A DNA stretch of 64,000 bases, from positions 33,353 through 97,352 of the forward strand of contig CALAOR010000032.1 of NCBI GenBank assembly GCA_937889595.1, read 5' to 3'. The stretch is from an uncultured bacterium (GTDB lineage: Bacteria; Oederibacteriota; PGYV01; Palsa-1178). The notes under the pieces were generated by a model that saw only the letters and a program-made list of their open reading frames with translations, made no database searches and was not told the origin of the DNA. Shown here piece by piece: positions 1 through 8,605 of the stretch. Within the stretch, counting starts at the first letter, position 1. Every line of letters starts with the position of its first letter. Both the position numbers and the translations under genes were made by a program.

Positions 1-1
1 A

Positions 2-733
2 GGCGCGTATATCATCAGGGTTGACCAGGTTGACACATACAAACGCGACACGGCCGTGATAATACCCGTGACAGTGATCAGGAACGAAACATACGTGGAA
101 CTGGATATATATAACAGCGCCGGAGAACTTGTGAGGTCTATAATTGATTATAATTTTGTGTTCCCGCCGGGTTCCGCTCCCGGGCCCGCGGTGGGCGTGA
201 ATATGGACGTCCCCGCGCTCATCTTGTCAAATAAGGGCAATGCGGCTCCGGTTCAGATCAGGTTTGGGACGCCGGTTAATGATTTCATGTTATGGGACGG
301 AAAAAACAACAATGGGATGGCCGTTTCCAGCGGGGTTTATGTGGCGAAGATCCTGATCAAAACAGAATCTATGCTGATAGCGGTAGCGATAAGCAATGTG
401 ACCGTATTGAAGCTGGACAACGTTTTTTTAAGCGGCATTAAAGCCGTGCCAAATCCGTACGACGGCACAGGAAATGGCATTGAATTGCGCTGGGGAGCAA
501 ATGATACGGGAACCGCGGTGATCAGCATATATAATATAAAGGGCGAACTTGTAAGCACTATTCACGAAAAGCTTGAAACCGGAAGGGCCATGTGGAATAT
601 CACGACATCCAGGGGAAATCAGGTCTCAAACGGATTGTATGTGGCTGTGCTGCAGGGAGTATCCAGCAGCGGCAACAGGGGGAATTTGAGGATTAAATTA
701 TATGTGAACAGAATGCCGGTGTCAACGCAGTAA
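2..733 (+). CDS. C-terminal part of a secreted protein with FlgD-like modules (5' end outside window)
   Basis: The reading frame is open from base 2 with good coding character (GAYIIRVDQV...), so the protein begins upstream of the window; the GTG at 56 is internal. Two immunoglobulin-like modules can be seen. The first contains an 'IYNSAGELVRSI' strand and ends with 'WDGKNNNGMAVSSGVYVAKI', the FlgD-Ig signature. The second begins 'AVPNPYDG', has 'ISIYNIKGELV' and 'SNGLYVAVLQG', and ends in a basic tail. Such tandem modules normally close large secreted or surface proteins in FCB-type and candidate-phylum bacteria. The catalytic or adhesive part is not visible, so the overall function is unknown. 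Confidence 0.75.
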   Translation, partial: GAYIIRVDQVDTYKRDTAVIIPVTVIRNETYVELDIYNSAGELVRSIIDYNFVFPPGSAPGPAVGVNMDVPALILSNKGNAAPVQIRFGTPVNDFMLWDGKNNNGMAVSSGVYVAKILIKTESMLIAVAISNVTVLKLDNVFLSGIKAVPNPYDGTGNGIELRWGANDTGTAVISIYNIKGELVSTIHEKLETGRAMWNITTSRGNQVSNGLYVAVLQGVSSSGNRGNLRIKLYVNRMPVSTQ

Positions 734-885
734 TTTTATTGCACACCAGAACGGCATCCAAAAAAGGGACCATGGTAATATTGAGATAGAAAAGCAAAAT
801 GAGCCGCCCTGCGGCAGCAGGGCAGAAAGGCACCGGGTATTTCGGCGTCTGTCACAACCGAAAGGGTCAAATTTACGCAAAAAAC

Positions 886-914
886 TTGACTTTTACGCAC
901 ACGTGTGCGATAAT
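886..914 (+). promoter_or_regulatory. Promoter with LacI-type operator in the spacer (GH30 gene 1)
   Basis: A -35 TTGACT (886-891) and a -10 GATAAT (909-914) are separated by exactly 17 bp. The spacer is almost entirely filled by a perfect 14-bp palindrome, CGCACACGTGTGCG (896-909), with a central CG step as in LacI-family operators. The same arrangement recurs at 5370-5398 before the second GH30 gene. The LacI regulator encoded at 4261 lies between the two and is the obvious candidate to bind both. Confidence 0.8.
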
Positions 915-962
915 AGATGTGGAACGTTTAAATAAAAATTTATTATGCGTCAGGAGAGGTAT

Positions 963-3947
963 ATGGCGAATAAAATTAATGCTGTAAAAGTGGGACTAGT
1001 TGCGGGTATTTTTCTGCTCACCCCTGCGATCATGCAGGCGGCTGCATGTTCGGTAAACGCAGGGGCTACACACCAGGTCATCAGCGGTTTCGGCGCGTGC
1101 AGCCAATGGGTCGAAAGCAAGATCACTGCTGCGCTCGCGACGCAATTCTGGGCGGACGACAATGTGAACGGCCATGCCGGGCTGTCCATCATACGCATCG
1201 GTATTCCACCCCAAGGCAGCAGCAATTGGGCCGCGCCATGCAATTCTGCTAAACAGGCGCTTGCCATCAATCCTAACATCAAGGTTTTCGCCAGCCCGTG
1301 GAGCCCGCCGGCGAACTACAAGAATAACAATTCAACCACAGGCAACAACACCGGCAATACCGGCACCAACCCGGGTGGCAACACCAACCAGCTCAACACC
1401 TCGCACTACGGCGACTATGCCACTTACCTGACGAACTTTGTCAACACCTGCAAGAACACCTACGGGTTCAACCTTTACGCGCTTTCTGTCCAGAACGAGC
1501 CTGACTACGACACATCTTACGATTCCTGCGTCTGGTCAAACACGACCATGGACACATTCATAGGGACCAACCTGGGACCAGCCCTCCAGACTGCCGGCTA
1601 TACCAACATCATCATGATGCCCGAGTCATTCGCCTGCAATCTGAACATGTCCGCCACCACAATGGGCGACGCGAACGCGGCGAAATACGTGAAGGTCATA
1701 GGAGAGCACCTGTACGGAGGCGGCCCCAACGCGTTACCTGCCAGCTACGCAACCACTGCCGGCCACCCGTTGGAGATGTGGGAAACCGAATATTCGATGA
1801 AAACCAGCACTAACGACATAACCAGCGGCATTTTTTACGCGAACTCGCTTCATAAATGCGTTGTAGACAATAATTACAATGCCTGGTGCTACTGGTGGCT
1901 GGTGTTAAGTTCGGGTACCGACGATGAGGGCCTGTGCGACACCAACGGCACACCGACAAAGAGGCTCTATACCCTGGGCAATTACAGCAAGTTCGTCAGG
2001 CCCGGTTACGTGCGCATAGACGCTACAGCGGCGCCGACGTCAGGACTGCTATGCTCGGCGTACCAGGACCCGGTATCAGGCAAGTTCGCAATAGTCGTCA
2101 TTAACTCGAGTTCATCGTCCGTAAGCCAGCAGTTTAACCTTAGCGGGCTTTCTGCGACGACGGTTACGCCGTGGCTCACGGACGCGAGCAACAACCTGGT
2201 TGCGCAGTCTGCCGTACCCGTGTCGGCCAATTCGTTTACGTATAACATTCCCGCGCAGTGCGTTATAAGCTTCGCGGGGGCAGGCGGGCCCTCGAATACG
2301 CCGACACTAACGCTTACCGTTAACCCGGCCTGGACAAAGACCTTTACTCCCACAGTCACACCCACGGTCAGCAGCATCCTGCTTGACGATATGGAAGACG
2401 GCAATAATATAAATAACTGGGGAGGCAACTGGTATTGTTATTCGGGCACAGGCACCACAATAACCCCCATACCTTCAAATTATTCCATGACAGCAGGCGG
2501 CATGCCCGGGTCACTGCTTTACAGGGCGCAGATCATCGCAACTGTAGCCGACTACGCCGGACTGGGAACGAACTTAAATTTGGCAGTGACCGCGGTTGAC
2601 CTGACAAATTATACGGCTGTGGAATTCTGGGTAAAAGGGAACGGGGGTACGTACTGGTTCCAGTTCACACAGCCGTCGATCACTGACGGGGACAACTTCG
2701 GCGTCTCGTTCACGGCGCCGGCTGCGTGGACAAAAGTGACGGTGCCGATCAATGCCGCTTCTTTGAGCCAGCGCGGGTACGGAACCGCGTCTACTTTCAC
2801 CCAAAACGCGATAGTCGCGCTGCAGTGGGCGAGCAACGCAAACGGCGCGCTTGACATAGAGGTCGATAATGTCCAGCTCCTGACTAACATGGCTATGACG
2901 CCCACGAATTCACCCACTGTTTCGCGTACGCCGACATATACCTTTACAAGAACGCCTTCAAATACATTTACGAGAACGCCTGTGAACACGCCCACATATA
3001 CATATACCGTGACAAGGACAAATACGGCGGCAAACACTTTAACGGACACGCCTGTCAGCACATTTACATATACAGGCACCTGCACCAGGACGCTGGTCAA
3101 TACGGCAACAGGCACAAATACGACAACTCCGCCGCCTACCTATACCAATACACCCGTCAACACGCCGACATATACAGCGACAAAGACGAACACTCCGGTA
3201 AATACAGCCACGAATACGCTCATAACGACTCCAACCAGCACTCCTGCAGGGACATTGACGAATACGCCCGTGGTCACCCTGACAAATACCCCGTTAAATA
3301 CCGCAACATCGACATACACTGTCACTGCGCCTCCTTCCAAGACAAATACGCCGGTAAATACATCTACCAACACTGTTATTGCAATCCCAACCAGCACACC
3401 GCAGGGCACGTTGACAGGGACGCCTGTGGTAACGCTGACAAACACGCGGGTGAATACGGCAACAAACACAAGTTCGGCCAGTCCGATTTCGACATTTACC
3501 ATGACGCCGACATGGACCAGAACTTCGACATATACTTCCACACTTACCGTGACACCGTCATTCACGCCAAGCGGAACGCGCACTCAACAGCCGACAAATA
3601 CCTGCACGGCGACGAATACGCCTACGCTTGCGCCGTCCGGCCGCACGGCTATCGAGGATGTGATCATATATCCCAATCCTGTGCCGCTGGACAGTGATTT
3701 AAAACTGCTGGTCAGGATATCCGGATGCCCGGCTGAAATAAACCTCCGCCTTTATACAACCGGATTCAGGCTCGTTACGGATAAAACATGGAAGACAGGC
3801 CTTTCATATCCTGTTTCAGATCTGTCCGTGCCGGCAATATATTTAAACAAGCTCGCAAACGGGTCGTATTATTATGTGCTTTCACTTACCGGATGCGACA
3901 GGACAAAGGCACAAACGAGAAAAGGCGTATTGTTAATGCTCAGATAG
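963..3947 (+). CDS. GH30 glucuronoxylanase-type enzyme with CBM, Thr/Pro linker and C-terminal module
   Basis: Predicted secreted endo-xylanase (GH30, probably subfamily 8 type). The start is ATG 963, preceded by AGGAGAGG, rather than the in-frame ATG at 945. A signal peptide (about residues 1-27) is followed by a (beta/alpha)8 domain. The acid/base is Glu179 in 'VQNEPDY' and the nucleophile is Glu276 in 'EMWETEY'; the GH30 side beta-sandwich follows to about residue 440. Residues about 472-640 form a jelly-roll carbohydrate-binding module ('DDMEDGNNINNW'). About 250 residues of Thr/Pro-rich linker (TNTPVNT-type) follow, then a C-terminal 'IIYPNPV' module (about 895-994). Its paralogue at 5470 is very similar in the catalytic domain but differs in binding module. 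Transcription is probably controlled by the operator at 896-909. Substrate subfamily is inferred. Confidence 0.9.
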   Translation: MANKINAVKVGLVAGIFLLTPAIMQAAACSVNAGATHQVISGFGACSQWVESKITAALATQFWADDNVNGHAGLSIIRIGIPPQGSSNWAAPCNSAKQALAINPNIKVFASPWSPPANYKNNNSTTGNNTGNTGTNPGGNTNQLNTSHYGDYATYLTNFVNTCKNTYGFNLYALSVQNEPDYDTSYDSCVWSNTTMDTFIGTNLGPALQTAGYTNIIMMPESFACNLNMSATTMGDANAAKYVKVIGEHLYGGGPNALPASYATTAGHPLEMWETEYSMKTSTNDITSGIFYANSLHKCVVDNNYNAWCYWWLVLSSGTDDEGLCDTNGTPTKRLYTLGNYSKFVRPGYVRIDATAAPTSGLLCSAYQDPVSGKFAIVVINSSSSSVSQQFNLSGLSATTVTPWLTDASNNLVAQSAVPVSANSFTYNIPAQCVISFAGAGGPSNTPTLTLTVNPAWTKTFTPTVTPTVSSILLDDMEDGNNINNWGGNWYCYSGTGTTITPIPSNYSMTAGGMPGSLLYRAQIIATVADYAGLGTNLNLAVTAVDLTNYTAVEFWVKGNGGTYWFQFTQPSITDGDNFGVSFTAPAAWTKVTVPINAASLSQRGYGTASTFTQNAIVALQWASNANGALDIEVDNVQLLTNMAMTPTNSPTVSRTPTYTFTRTPSNTFTRTPVNTPTYTYTVTRTNTAANTLTDTPVSTFTYTGTCTRTLVNTATGTNTTTPPPTYTNTPVNTPTYTATKTNTPVNTATNTLITTPTSTPAGTLTNTPVVTLTNTPLNTATSTYTVTAPPSKTNTPVNTSTNTVIAIPTSTPQGTLTGTPVVTLTNTRVNTATNTSSASPISTFTMTPTWTRTSTYTSTLTVTPSFTPSGTRTQQPTNTCTATNTPTLAPSGRTAIEDVIIYPNPVPLDSDLKLLVRISGCPAEINLRLYTTGFRLVTDKTWKTGLSYPVSDLSVPAIYLNKLANGSYYYVLSLTGCDRTKAQTRKGVLLMLR

Positions 3948-4005
3948 ATCATGATCAATATAGCGCAGGGATCATAGACCTGAAAATCGCATTGGAGTAT
4001 GGTTT

Positions 4006-4044
4006 GCATAAGCTACACTAATAACAAAGGCGTGTAACTTATGC
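4006..4044. other. Hairpin downstream of GH30 gene 1
   Basis: Arms GCATAAGCTACAC (4006-4018) and GTGTAACTTATGC (4032-4044) pair with one mismatch around a 13-nt loop. No T-tract follows, so this is at best a weak terminator or mRNA-end stabiliser. The rest of the roughly 310-base gap up to the LacI gene shows no gene. Confidence 0.45.
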
Positions 4045-4260
4045 GTAGATTATCGGTATAGATAAAATCACCCACCCGGCATCTTGCAAATCCAAGTTTA
4101 TTGTATTATAATATTACCATGAAACTTTAATCCGTCAAAATGTTTGATGAAATTTTATATCCCGGGCTGATGATCATAAAGGCAACTTAAAGCCGCAGGA
4201 TGCACTGCCGGAGGATTCCCGCGCAAAATGGATCCTGCCGGGTAAAAAAAAGGAGACGGC

Positions 4261-5271
4261 ATGAAACTGACCACCATAAAGGATATAGCAAAAAAACTCG
4301 GTATAAGCCATACCACGGTGTCGAGGTCGATCAACAACGCACCGTATATAAGCAAGAAAACGAAGGCGCGCGTGCTTAAACTCGCCGAAAAAATGAATTA
4401 TATTCCGAACCTTGCCGCGAGGGGCCTTGCGCGCGGCAAGTCAAACACCATAGCCGTAGTGACCTTTTCATATTTCGGTGTTTTTCCCACGGAGATAATG
4501 CGCGGAATAGAACCTGAAATAATAAAAACGAAATACGACATAATTTATTACACGACCAACCGGTATACTTACATCGGGACCGCGGGCAAGGAAGCCTATA
4601 TTTTTGAAAAGATACTGAATGAAAAAAAAGCAGATGCCCTCATAGTGCTGTCGGGCAAGCTTTACGGGGGAAAAGGTATTATAGACAGGTTCAAAAAAGC
4701 CGGTGTTCACCTGGTATTCATCGAAGGCAAGGATACATGGGGCCATCGCGTGCATTATGACAATAATTACGCATCTGTACTGGCTGTTAACCACCTCATT
4801 GAAAGGAAAAGGAAGAAAATAGGGATGCTGACCGGCAATACAGAGGATGTGCAGAGTTACAAGGAAAGAAAGGCGGGTTTTATAAAGGCGATGCGCGGAC
4901 ACGGCAGGGAAGGCGCGGAAGGGAATATTTTTGAATACCACGAAGACACGCCAGAAATGCATAAAAATGCCCTTAACTTTTTTTTAAGGAACAAGATAGA
5001 CGCCTTATATGTGGCGTCCGGCGAGGAACACGCGATGAGGATCATCATGGAAGCGCAGAAGCTTGGAATAAAAATACCAGGCGACCTGTCCATAATAGGG
5101 CAGGACGATACATTTCTTGCGCAGGCCACAGGCATGACCGTTATAAGGCAGCCGATCGCGGAGATGGGCAGGAAAGCAATAGAGCTCGCGGTCCGGGCAA
5201 TAGAAGAAAAAGGATTGGCAATGCAGGATGAAATTTTTTATCCGGAGCTTGTCATAAGAAAAACAACTTAA
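4261..5271 (+). CDS. LacI-family transcriptional regulator, probable GH30 regulator
   Basis: DNA-binding repressor of the LacI/GalR family (336 aa). The N-terminal helix-turn-helix reads 'TIKDIAKKLGISHTTVSRSIN', followed by the hinge helix 'PNLAARGLARGKS'. The rest is a periplasmic-binding-protein-like sensor domain ending in the typical 'PELVIRK'. AAGGAG lies 7 bases before the ATG. The gene sits between two GH30 genes whose promoters share one palindromic operator, so control of xylan degradation by a xylan-derived sugar is the simplest reading. Its own upstream region lacks that palindrome, so autoregulation by it is not evident. The effector sugar cannot be read from sequence. Confidence 0.93.
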   Translation: MKLTTIKDIAKKLGISHTTVSRSINNAPYISKKTKARVLKLAEKMNYIPNLAARGLARGKSNTIAVVTFSYFGVFPTEIMRGIEPEIIKTKYDIIYYTTNRYTYIGTAGKEAYIFEKILNEKKADALIVLSGKLYGGKGIIDRFKKAGVHLVFIEGKDTWGHRVHYDNNYASVLAVNHLIERKRKKIGMLTGNTEDVQSYKERKAGFIKAMRGHGREGAEGNIFEYHEDTPEMHKNALNFFLRNKIDALYVASGEEHAMRIIMEAQKLGIKIPGDLSIIGQDDTFLAQATGMTVIRQPIAEMGRKAIELAVRAIEEKGLAMQDEIFYPELVIRKTT

Positions 5272-5369
5272 ACGTGTAAGTTCACAGTGCTAAAAATATA
5301 AAAAATACATTATTCCATAAACAACCATATAAACAAGGCAATAAATCGTACAAAAAATCATATATTAAT

Positions 5370-5424
5370 TTGACTTTTACGCACACGTGTGTTATAAATG
5401 TACAAAAGAACACGTGTGCGTAAA
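5370..5424 (+). promoter_or_regulatory. Promoter with two LacI-type operators (GH30 gene 2)
   Basis: The -35 TTGACT (5370-5375) and -10 TATAAA (5393-5398) are 17 bp apart. The spacer holds ACGCACACGTGTGT. A second copy, reading ACACGTGTGCGTAAA, lies at 5410-5424 just after the expected transcription start. The two dyad centres are 27 bp apart. This matches the spacer operator of GH30 gene 1 at 896-909 and suggests tighter repression of this gene. Confidence 0.82.
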
Positions 5425-5469
5425 AAATAAGGTTGAAAAAATATAAAAAAAGAAAAAAGAGGTGTTCAA

Positions 5470-8370
5470 ATGAGGAAATGGTTAACCGGTTTACTTGTTC
5501 TTCTCACGGCTCTGGCTTCACAGGTTTTTGCAGGAACTGCGACGATCAACTCCGCCACAAAATACCAAACGATCTCAGGTTTCGGCGCAAGCAGCCAATG
5601 GGTCGAAAGCAAGATCACGTCCTCGCTCGCGACCACTTTCTGGGCGGACGATTCCGTGAACGGTCATGCCGGGCTATCCATTATCCGCCTCGGTGTCGAC
5701 GATTCCGGCAACAGCAACTGGGGTACTGCCTGTGGTTCGGCAACCCAGGCGCTGAAAATCAACCCAAACGTATTGGTCTTCGCCAGCCCGTGGAGCCCTC
5801 CGGCAAAGTGGAAGAACAACAACGCGACCACCGGCAACAATACCGGCAACACCAACGGCAACCCTGGCAGCAACACCAACCAGCTCAGCACCTCGCACTA
5901 CAGCGACTATGCAACTTATCTTACGAACTTCGTCAAAGCCTGCAAGAGCACTTATGGATTTAACCTTTACGCGTTATCGGTCCAGAACGAGCCTGATTAC
6001 GATGTCACCTACGACTCCTGCCTCTGGTCCGCTTCGGCCTTTGACAGCTTCATCGGCACATACCTGGGCCCGACCCTCGCGACCGCTGGCTTCAATAATA
6101 TAATTATGATGCCCGAGTCGTTCGCGTGCAACATGAGCCTTGCCGCGACCACCATGGGCGACGCGAACGCCGCGAAATACGTGAGGGCTGTAGGTCAGCA
6201 CCTGTACGGCGGCGGGCCAAACCCGATGCCGGCCAGTTATTCCACAACTGCCGGCCATACAGTCGAGATGTGGGAGACCGAGACCTCGGAGAAAACCAGC
6301 GGCGGCGCCATAGACAGCGGCATCTACTATGCCAACCAGCTTCATAAATGCATCGTGGACAATAATTATAACGCTTATTGCTACTGGTGGCTGGTCAACA
6401 TGAACTCCGATGATGAGGGTCTGTGCGACAGCAGCGGCAACCCGACAAAGAGGCTCTATACCATAGGTAACTACAGCAAGTTTGTCAAGCCGGGCTACGT
6501 GCGCATAGGCGCCACAGAGGCGCCGACGTCAGGCTTAAGCTGCTCGGCATACCAGGATCCGAAAACAGGCAAGTTCGCGATAGTCGTAATAAACCAGAAT
6601 TCGTCGGCCACAAGCCAGCAGTTTAGTCTTAGCGGGATTTCTGCGACGTCGGTTACGCCCTGGATCACGGACGCGAGCAACAATCTCGTGCAGCAGTCTG
6701 CTGTGGCCGTTTCCGGCGGCAGTTTTACCGTTTCGCTGCCTGCGCAGAGCGTAATGTCCTTCGTAGGCACTTCAGGAGCTGTCACAACGCCGGTTACGAC
6801 AAATACTTTCACAAAGACGAACACGCCCGTGGCACCGACAAATACTTTCACAAAGACGAACACACCCGTGGCACCGACAAATACTTTCACAAAAACGAAC
6901 ACGCCCGTAGCGCCGACAAATACTTTCACAAAAACGAACACGCCCGTGGCGCCGACAAATACTTTCACAAAGACAAACACGCCTGTGGCGCCGACAAATA
7001 CTTCCACAAAGACGAACACGCCCGTGGCGCCGACAGCGACAATCACGCAAACAAGTACGCCGATAACACCAACGACAGTGCCTACAAGCATTCCTACTAT
7101 AGTGCCAACAATAGTCCCGACAGTTGTTCCGACGGATGTTCCGCCAACAATAGTCCCGACAGTTATTCCGACAGTTGTGCCGCCAACAATAGTCCCGACA
7201 GTTGTTCCGACGGATGTTCCGCCAACAATAGTCCCGACAGTTATTCCGACAGTTGTGCCGCCAACAATAGTCCCGACAGTTGTCCCCACAGATGTGCCGC
7301 CAACAATAATCCCGACGGTCGTTCCCACAGATGTGCCGCCAACTGTAATTCCGACAGCAATTCCCACAAATGTGCCACCAACTGTAATTCCGACAGCAAT
7401 TCCCACAAATGTGCCGCCAACTGCAATTCCTACAGCAATTCCCACAAATGTGCCGCCAACTGCAATTCCAACAAACAGTCCCACCGTGGTTTTGCCTACA
7501 GCGACTTATACATTTACACCGGGAACGGGGATATCTTCAATTGTGATAAAATTAAGGGAAGGCGATACCAACAACAGTACAAGCAGCCCGCATCCCCAGA
7601 TACAGGTAATAAACCGCGGAACTGCCGCTTTAAACCTGAACAATGTAGAAGTAAGATACTGGTTCAACTGCGATTGTACGGGCCAGGCTGTACAGGTATA
7701 TGTAGACTGGGCGGGAAAAATGCCCCAGGGCCAGACCGTAGGCTCCAATGTCCAGGCTTCGGTTGTGCAGGCAAACAGGGGGGGCCAGACCGGTTATTTG
7801 AGCTTTAAATTTACGGGCAATATAACATTGCAGCCCAATGAATATGTCGAGATACAGGCGAGGTTCAATAAATCAGACTGGTCAAACATGACGCAGTCCA
7901 ATGACTGGAGTTTCTCTAATTCACAGAGCTGGACCGAGTCCATGAAAGTCACAGGTTATTCCGGCGGGACGCTCGTATGGGGGCAGGAACCTCCTACTTC
8001 GCAAACTTTGGTTATGGTTGCGAATGTCATAACATATCCAAATCCCGCGACATCGGCGAGCGGCGCGACACTCAAGTACACTATCGTGCCTAACAGCAGC
8101 GTAAGCGCAGCCGGTACAGATAAGAACATATATGTACCGGACCCTTCCACTGTAGTTTATCTGAGGATTTTCACCACCTCGGGCAGGCTGATATGGCAGC
8201 AAACTCTTGAAGGGGTTTATTATGTCTCGACAGGCGAGCATTCCGTGAAATGGAACGGAAGGACAGCCGGAGGGTATGAACTTGCCGCCGGGTCCTATAC
8301 ATTACAGGTCGAATTAAAGGAAAAGAACGGGTCCAGCAAAGGCTTTTTCACTGTCATAATGTCCAGATAA
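5470..8370 (+). CDS. GH30 xylanase-type enzyme with long repetitive linker, CBM3 and FlgD-like C-terminus
   Basis: Predicted secreted xylanase paralogous to the gene at 963 (966 aa). GAGGTG lies 5 bases before the ATG, and the signal peptide ends near 'SQVFAG'. The GH30 domain has Glu174 ('QNEPDY') as acid/base and Glu271 ('EMWETETS') as nucleophile. Residues about 440-682 are an extreme low-complexity linker: six identical 13-residue 'TNTFTKTNTPVAP'-type units, then 'PTIVPTVVPTDVP'-type units. Residues about 687-840 match CBM3 ('NRGTAALNLNNVEVRYWF', 'VDWAGK', 'NDWSF'), a cellulose-binding module. The end is a FlgD-like module ('YPNPATS', 'WNGRTAGGYELAAGSYTLQV'). CBM3 would anchor the enzyme on cellulose near xylan. 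A strong terminator follows. Confidence 0.92.
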   Translation: MRKWLTGLLVLLTALASQVFAGTATINSATKYQTISGFGASSQWVESKITSSLATTFWADDSVNGHAGLSIIRLGVDDSGNSNWGTACGSATQALKINPNVLVFASPWSPPAKWKNNNATTGNNTGNTNGNPGSNTNQLSTSHYSDYATYLTNFVKACKSTYGFNLYALSVQNEPDYDVTYDSCLWSASAFDSFIGTYLGPTLATAGFNNIIMMPESFACNMSLAATTMGDANAAKYVRAVGQHLYGGGPNPMPASYSTTAGHTVEMWETETSEKTSGGAIDSGIYYANQLHKCIVDNNYNAYCYWWLVNMNSDDEGLCDSSGNPTKRLYTIGNYSKFVKPGYVRIGATEAPTSGLSCSAYQDPKTGKFAIVVINQNSSATSQQFSLSGISATSVTPWITDASNNLVQQSAVAVSGGSFTVSLPAQSVMSFVGTSGAVTTPVTTNTFTKTNTPVAPTNTFTKTNTPVAPTNTFTKTNTPVAPTNTFTKTNTPVAPTNTFTKTNTPVAPTNTSTKTNTPVAPTATITQTSTPITPTTVPTSIPTIVPTIVPTVVPTDVPPTIVPTVIPTVVPPTIVPTVVPTDVPPTIVPTVIPTVVPPTIVPTVVPTDVPPTIIPTVVPTDVPPTVIPTAIPTNVPPTVIPTAIPTNVPPTAIPTAIPTNVPPTAIPTNSPTVVLPTATYTFTPGTGISSIVIKLREGDTNNSTSSPHPQIQVINRGTAALNLNNVEVRYWFNCDCTGQAVQVYVDWAGKMPQGQTVGSNVQASVVQANRGGQTGYLSFKFTGNITLQPNEYVEIQARFNKSDWSNMTQSNDWSFSNSQSWTESMKVTGYSGGTLVWGQEPPTSQTLVMVANVITYPNPATSASGATLKYTIVPNSSVSAAGTDKNIYVPDPSTVVYLRIFTTSGRLIWQQTLEGVYYVSTGEHSVKWNGRTAGGYELAAGSYTLQVELKEKNGSSKGFFTVIMSR
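6799..7032 (+). repeat. Six tandem 39-bp units inside the GH30 linker
   Basis: Six head-to-tail 39-bp units (start ACAAATACTTTCAC, end GTGGCACCG or GTGGCGCCG) encode 13 residues each. Only a few silent or near-silent changes separate them, so the array is recent and likely to vary in copy number by slippage or recombination. Confidence 0.9.
7106..7261 (+). repeat. Two 78-bp direct repeats in the GH30 linker
   Basis: A 78-bp unit encoding 26 residues (PTIVPTVVPTDVP + PTIVPTVIPTVVP type) is present twice almost without change. It then decays into related PTxIPT units up to about 7490. It lies directly downstream of the 39-bp array. Confidence 0.8.
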
Positions 8371-8401
8371 ATTTATTATATAAAGAATTACCGGAACGGT
8401 A

Positions 8402-8440
8402 AAAAAACACCATGGGTGCGAGCCCATGGTGTTTTTTGTT
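8402..8440 (+). terminator. Rho-independent terminator after GH30 gene 2
   Basis: A 15-bp perfect stem has the CACCATGGG core at 8408-8416 pairing with CCCATGGTG at 8423-8431, flanked by A6/T6. The loop is 6 nt and the hairpin is followed by a T-run. Confidence 0.92.
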
Positions 8441-8539
8441 TCTGCAGGTGCCCGGAGTTCCCGGGCTTGAGTTTGTTTTGCGGACGGCGTATTTCGCCGT
8501 CCCTGATCAAAAACCGGGAAAGCCCGGTATAATTATTCC

Positions 8540-8568
8540 TTGCCAACGGCCAAGGCTCCCATTATAAT
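8540..8568 (+). promoter_or_regulatory. Promoter of the second LacI gene
   Basis: TTGCCA (8540-8545) and TATAAT (8563-8568) are separated by 17 bp. An imperfect dyad CCTTGCC...GGCCAAGG overlaps the -35 element and could be an operator, but this is weak. The promoter places the start codon downstream, at 8606. Confidence 0.7.
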
Positions 8569-8605
8569 GCTTGTAAAAGGATTTAAAAACTTTTACGGAG
8601 ATTGC

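Noticed and set aside
799..987. 62-codon plus-strand frame before the GH30 gene
   Set aside because: It spans the promoter and operator at 886-914 and overlaps the GH30 start; no RBS or recognisable protein.
6799..7032. Regular 39-bp repeats considered as a CRISPR array
   Set aside because: Units are contiguous without unique spacers and are translated in frame inside a linker. The 52-bp (35379), 73-bp (36899) and 28-bp (63901) repeats were rejected for the same reason.
6495..7484. 329-codon open frame on the minus strand (GVFVFVKVFVGAT-type repeats)
   Set aside because: It is the mirror of the repetitive Thr/Pro linker of the GH30 gene; Thr/Pro codons lack stops on the complement. No RBS and no natural protein composition. 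The same holds for minus-strand frames at 2609-3115, 3140-3583, 47763-47990, 48006-48278, 61859-62872 and 63224-63490.
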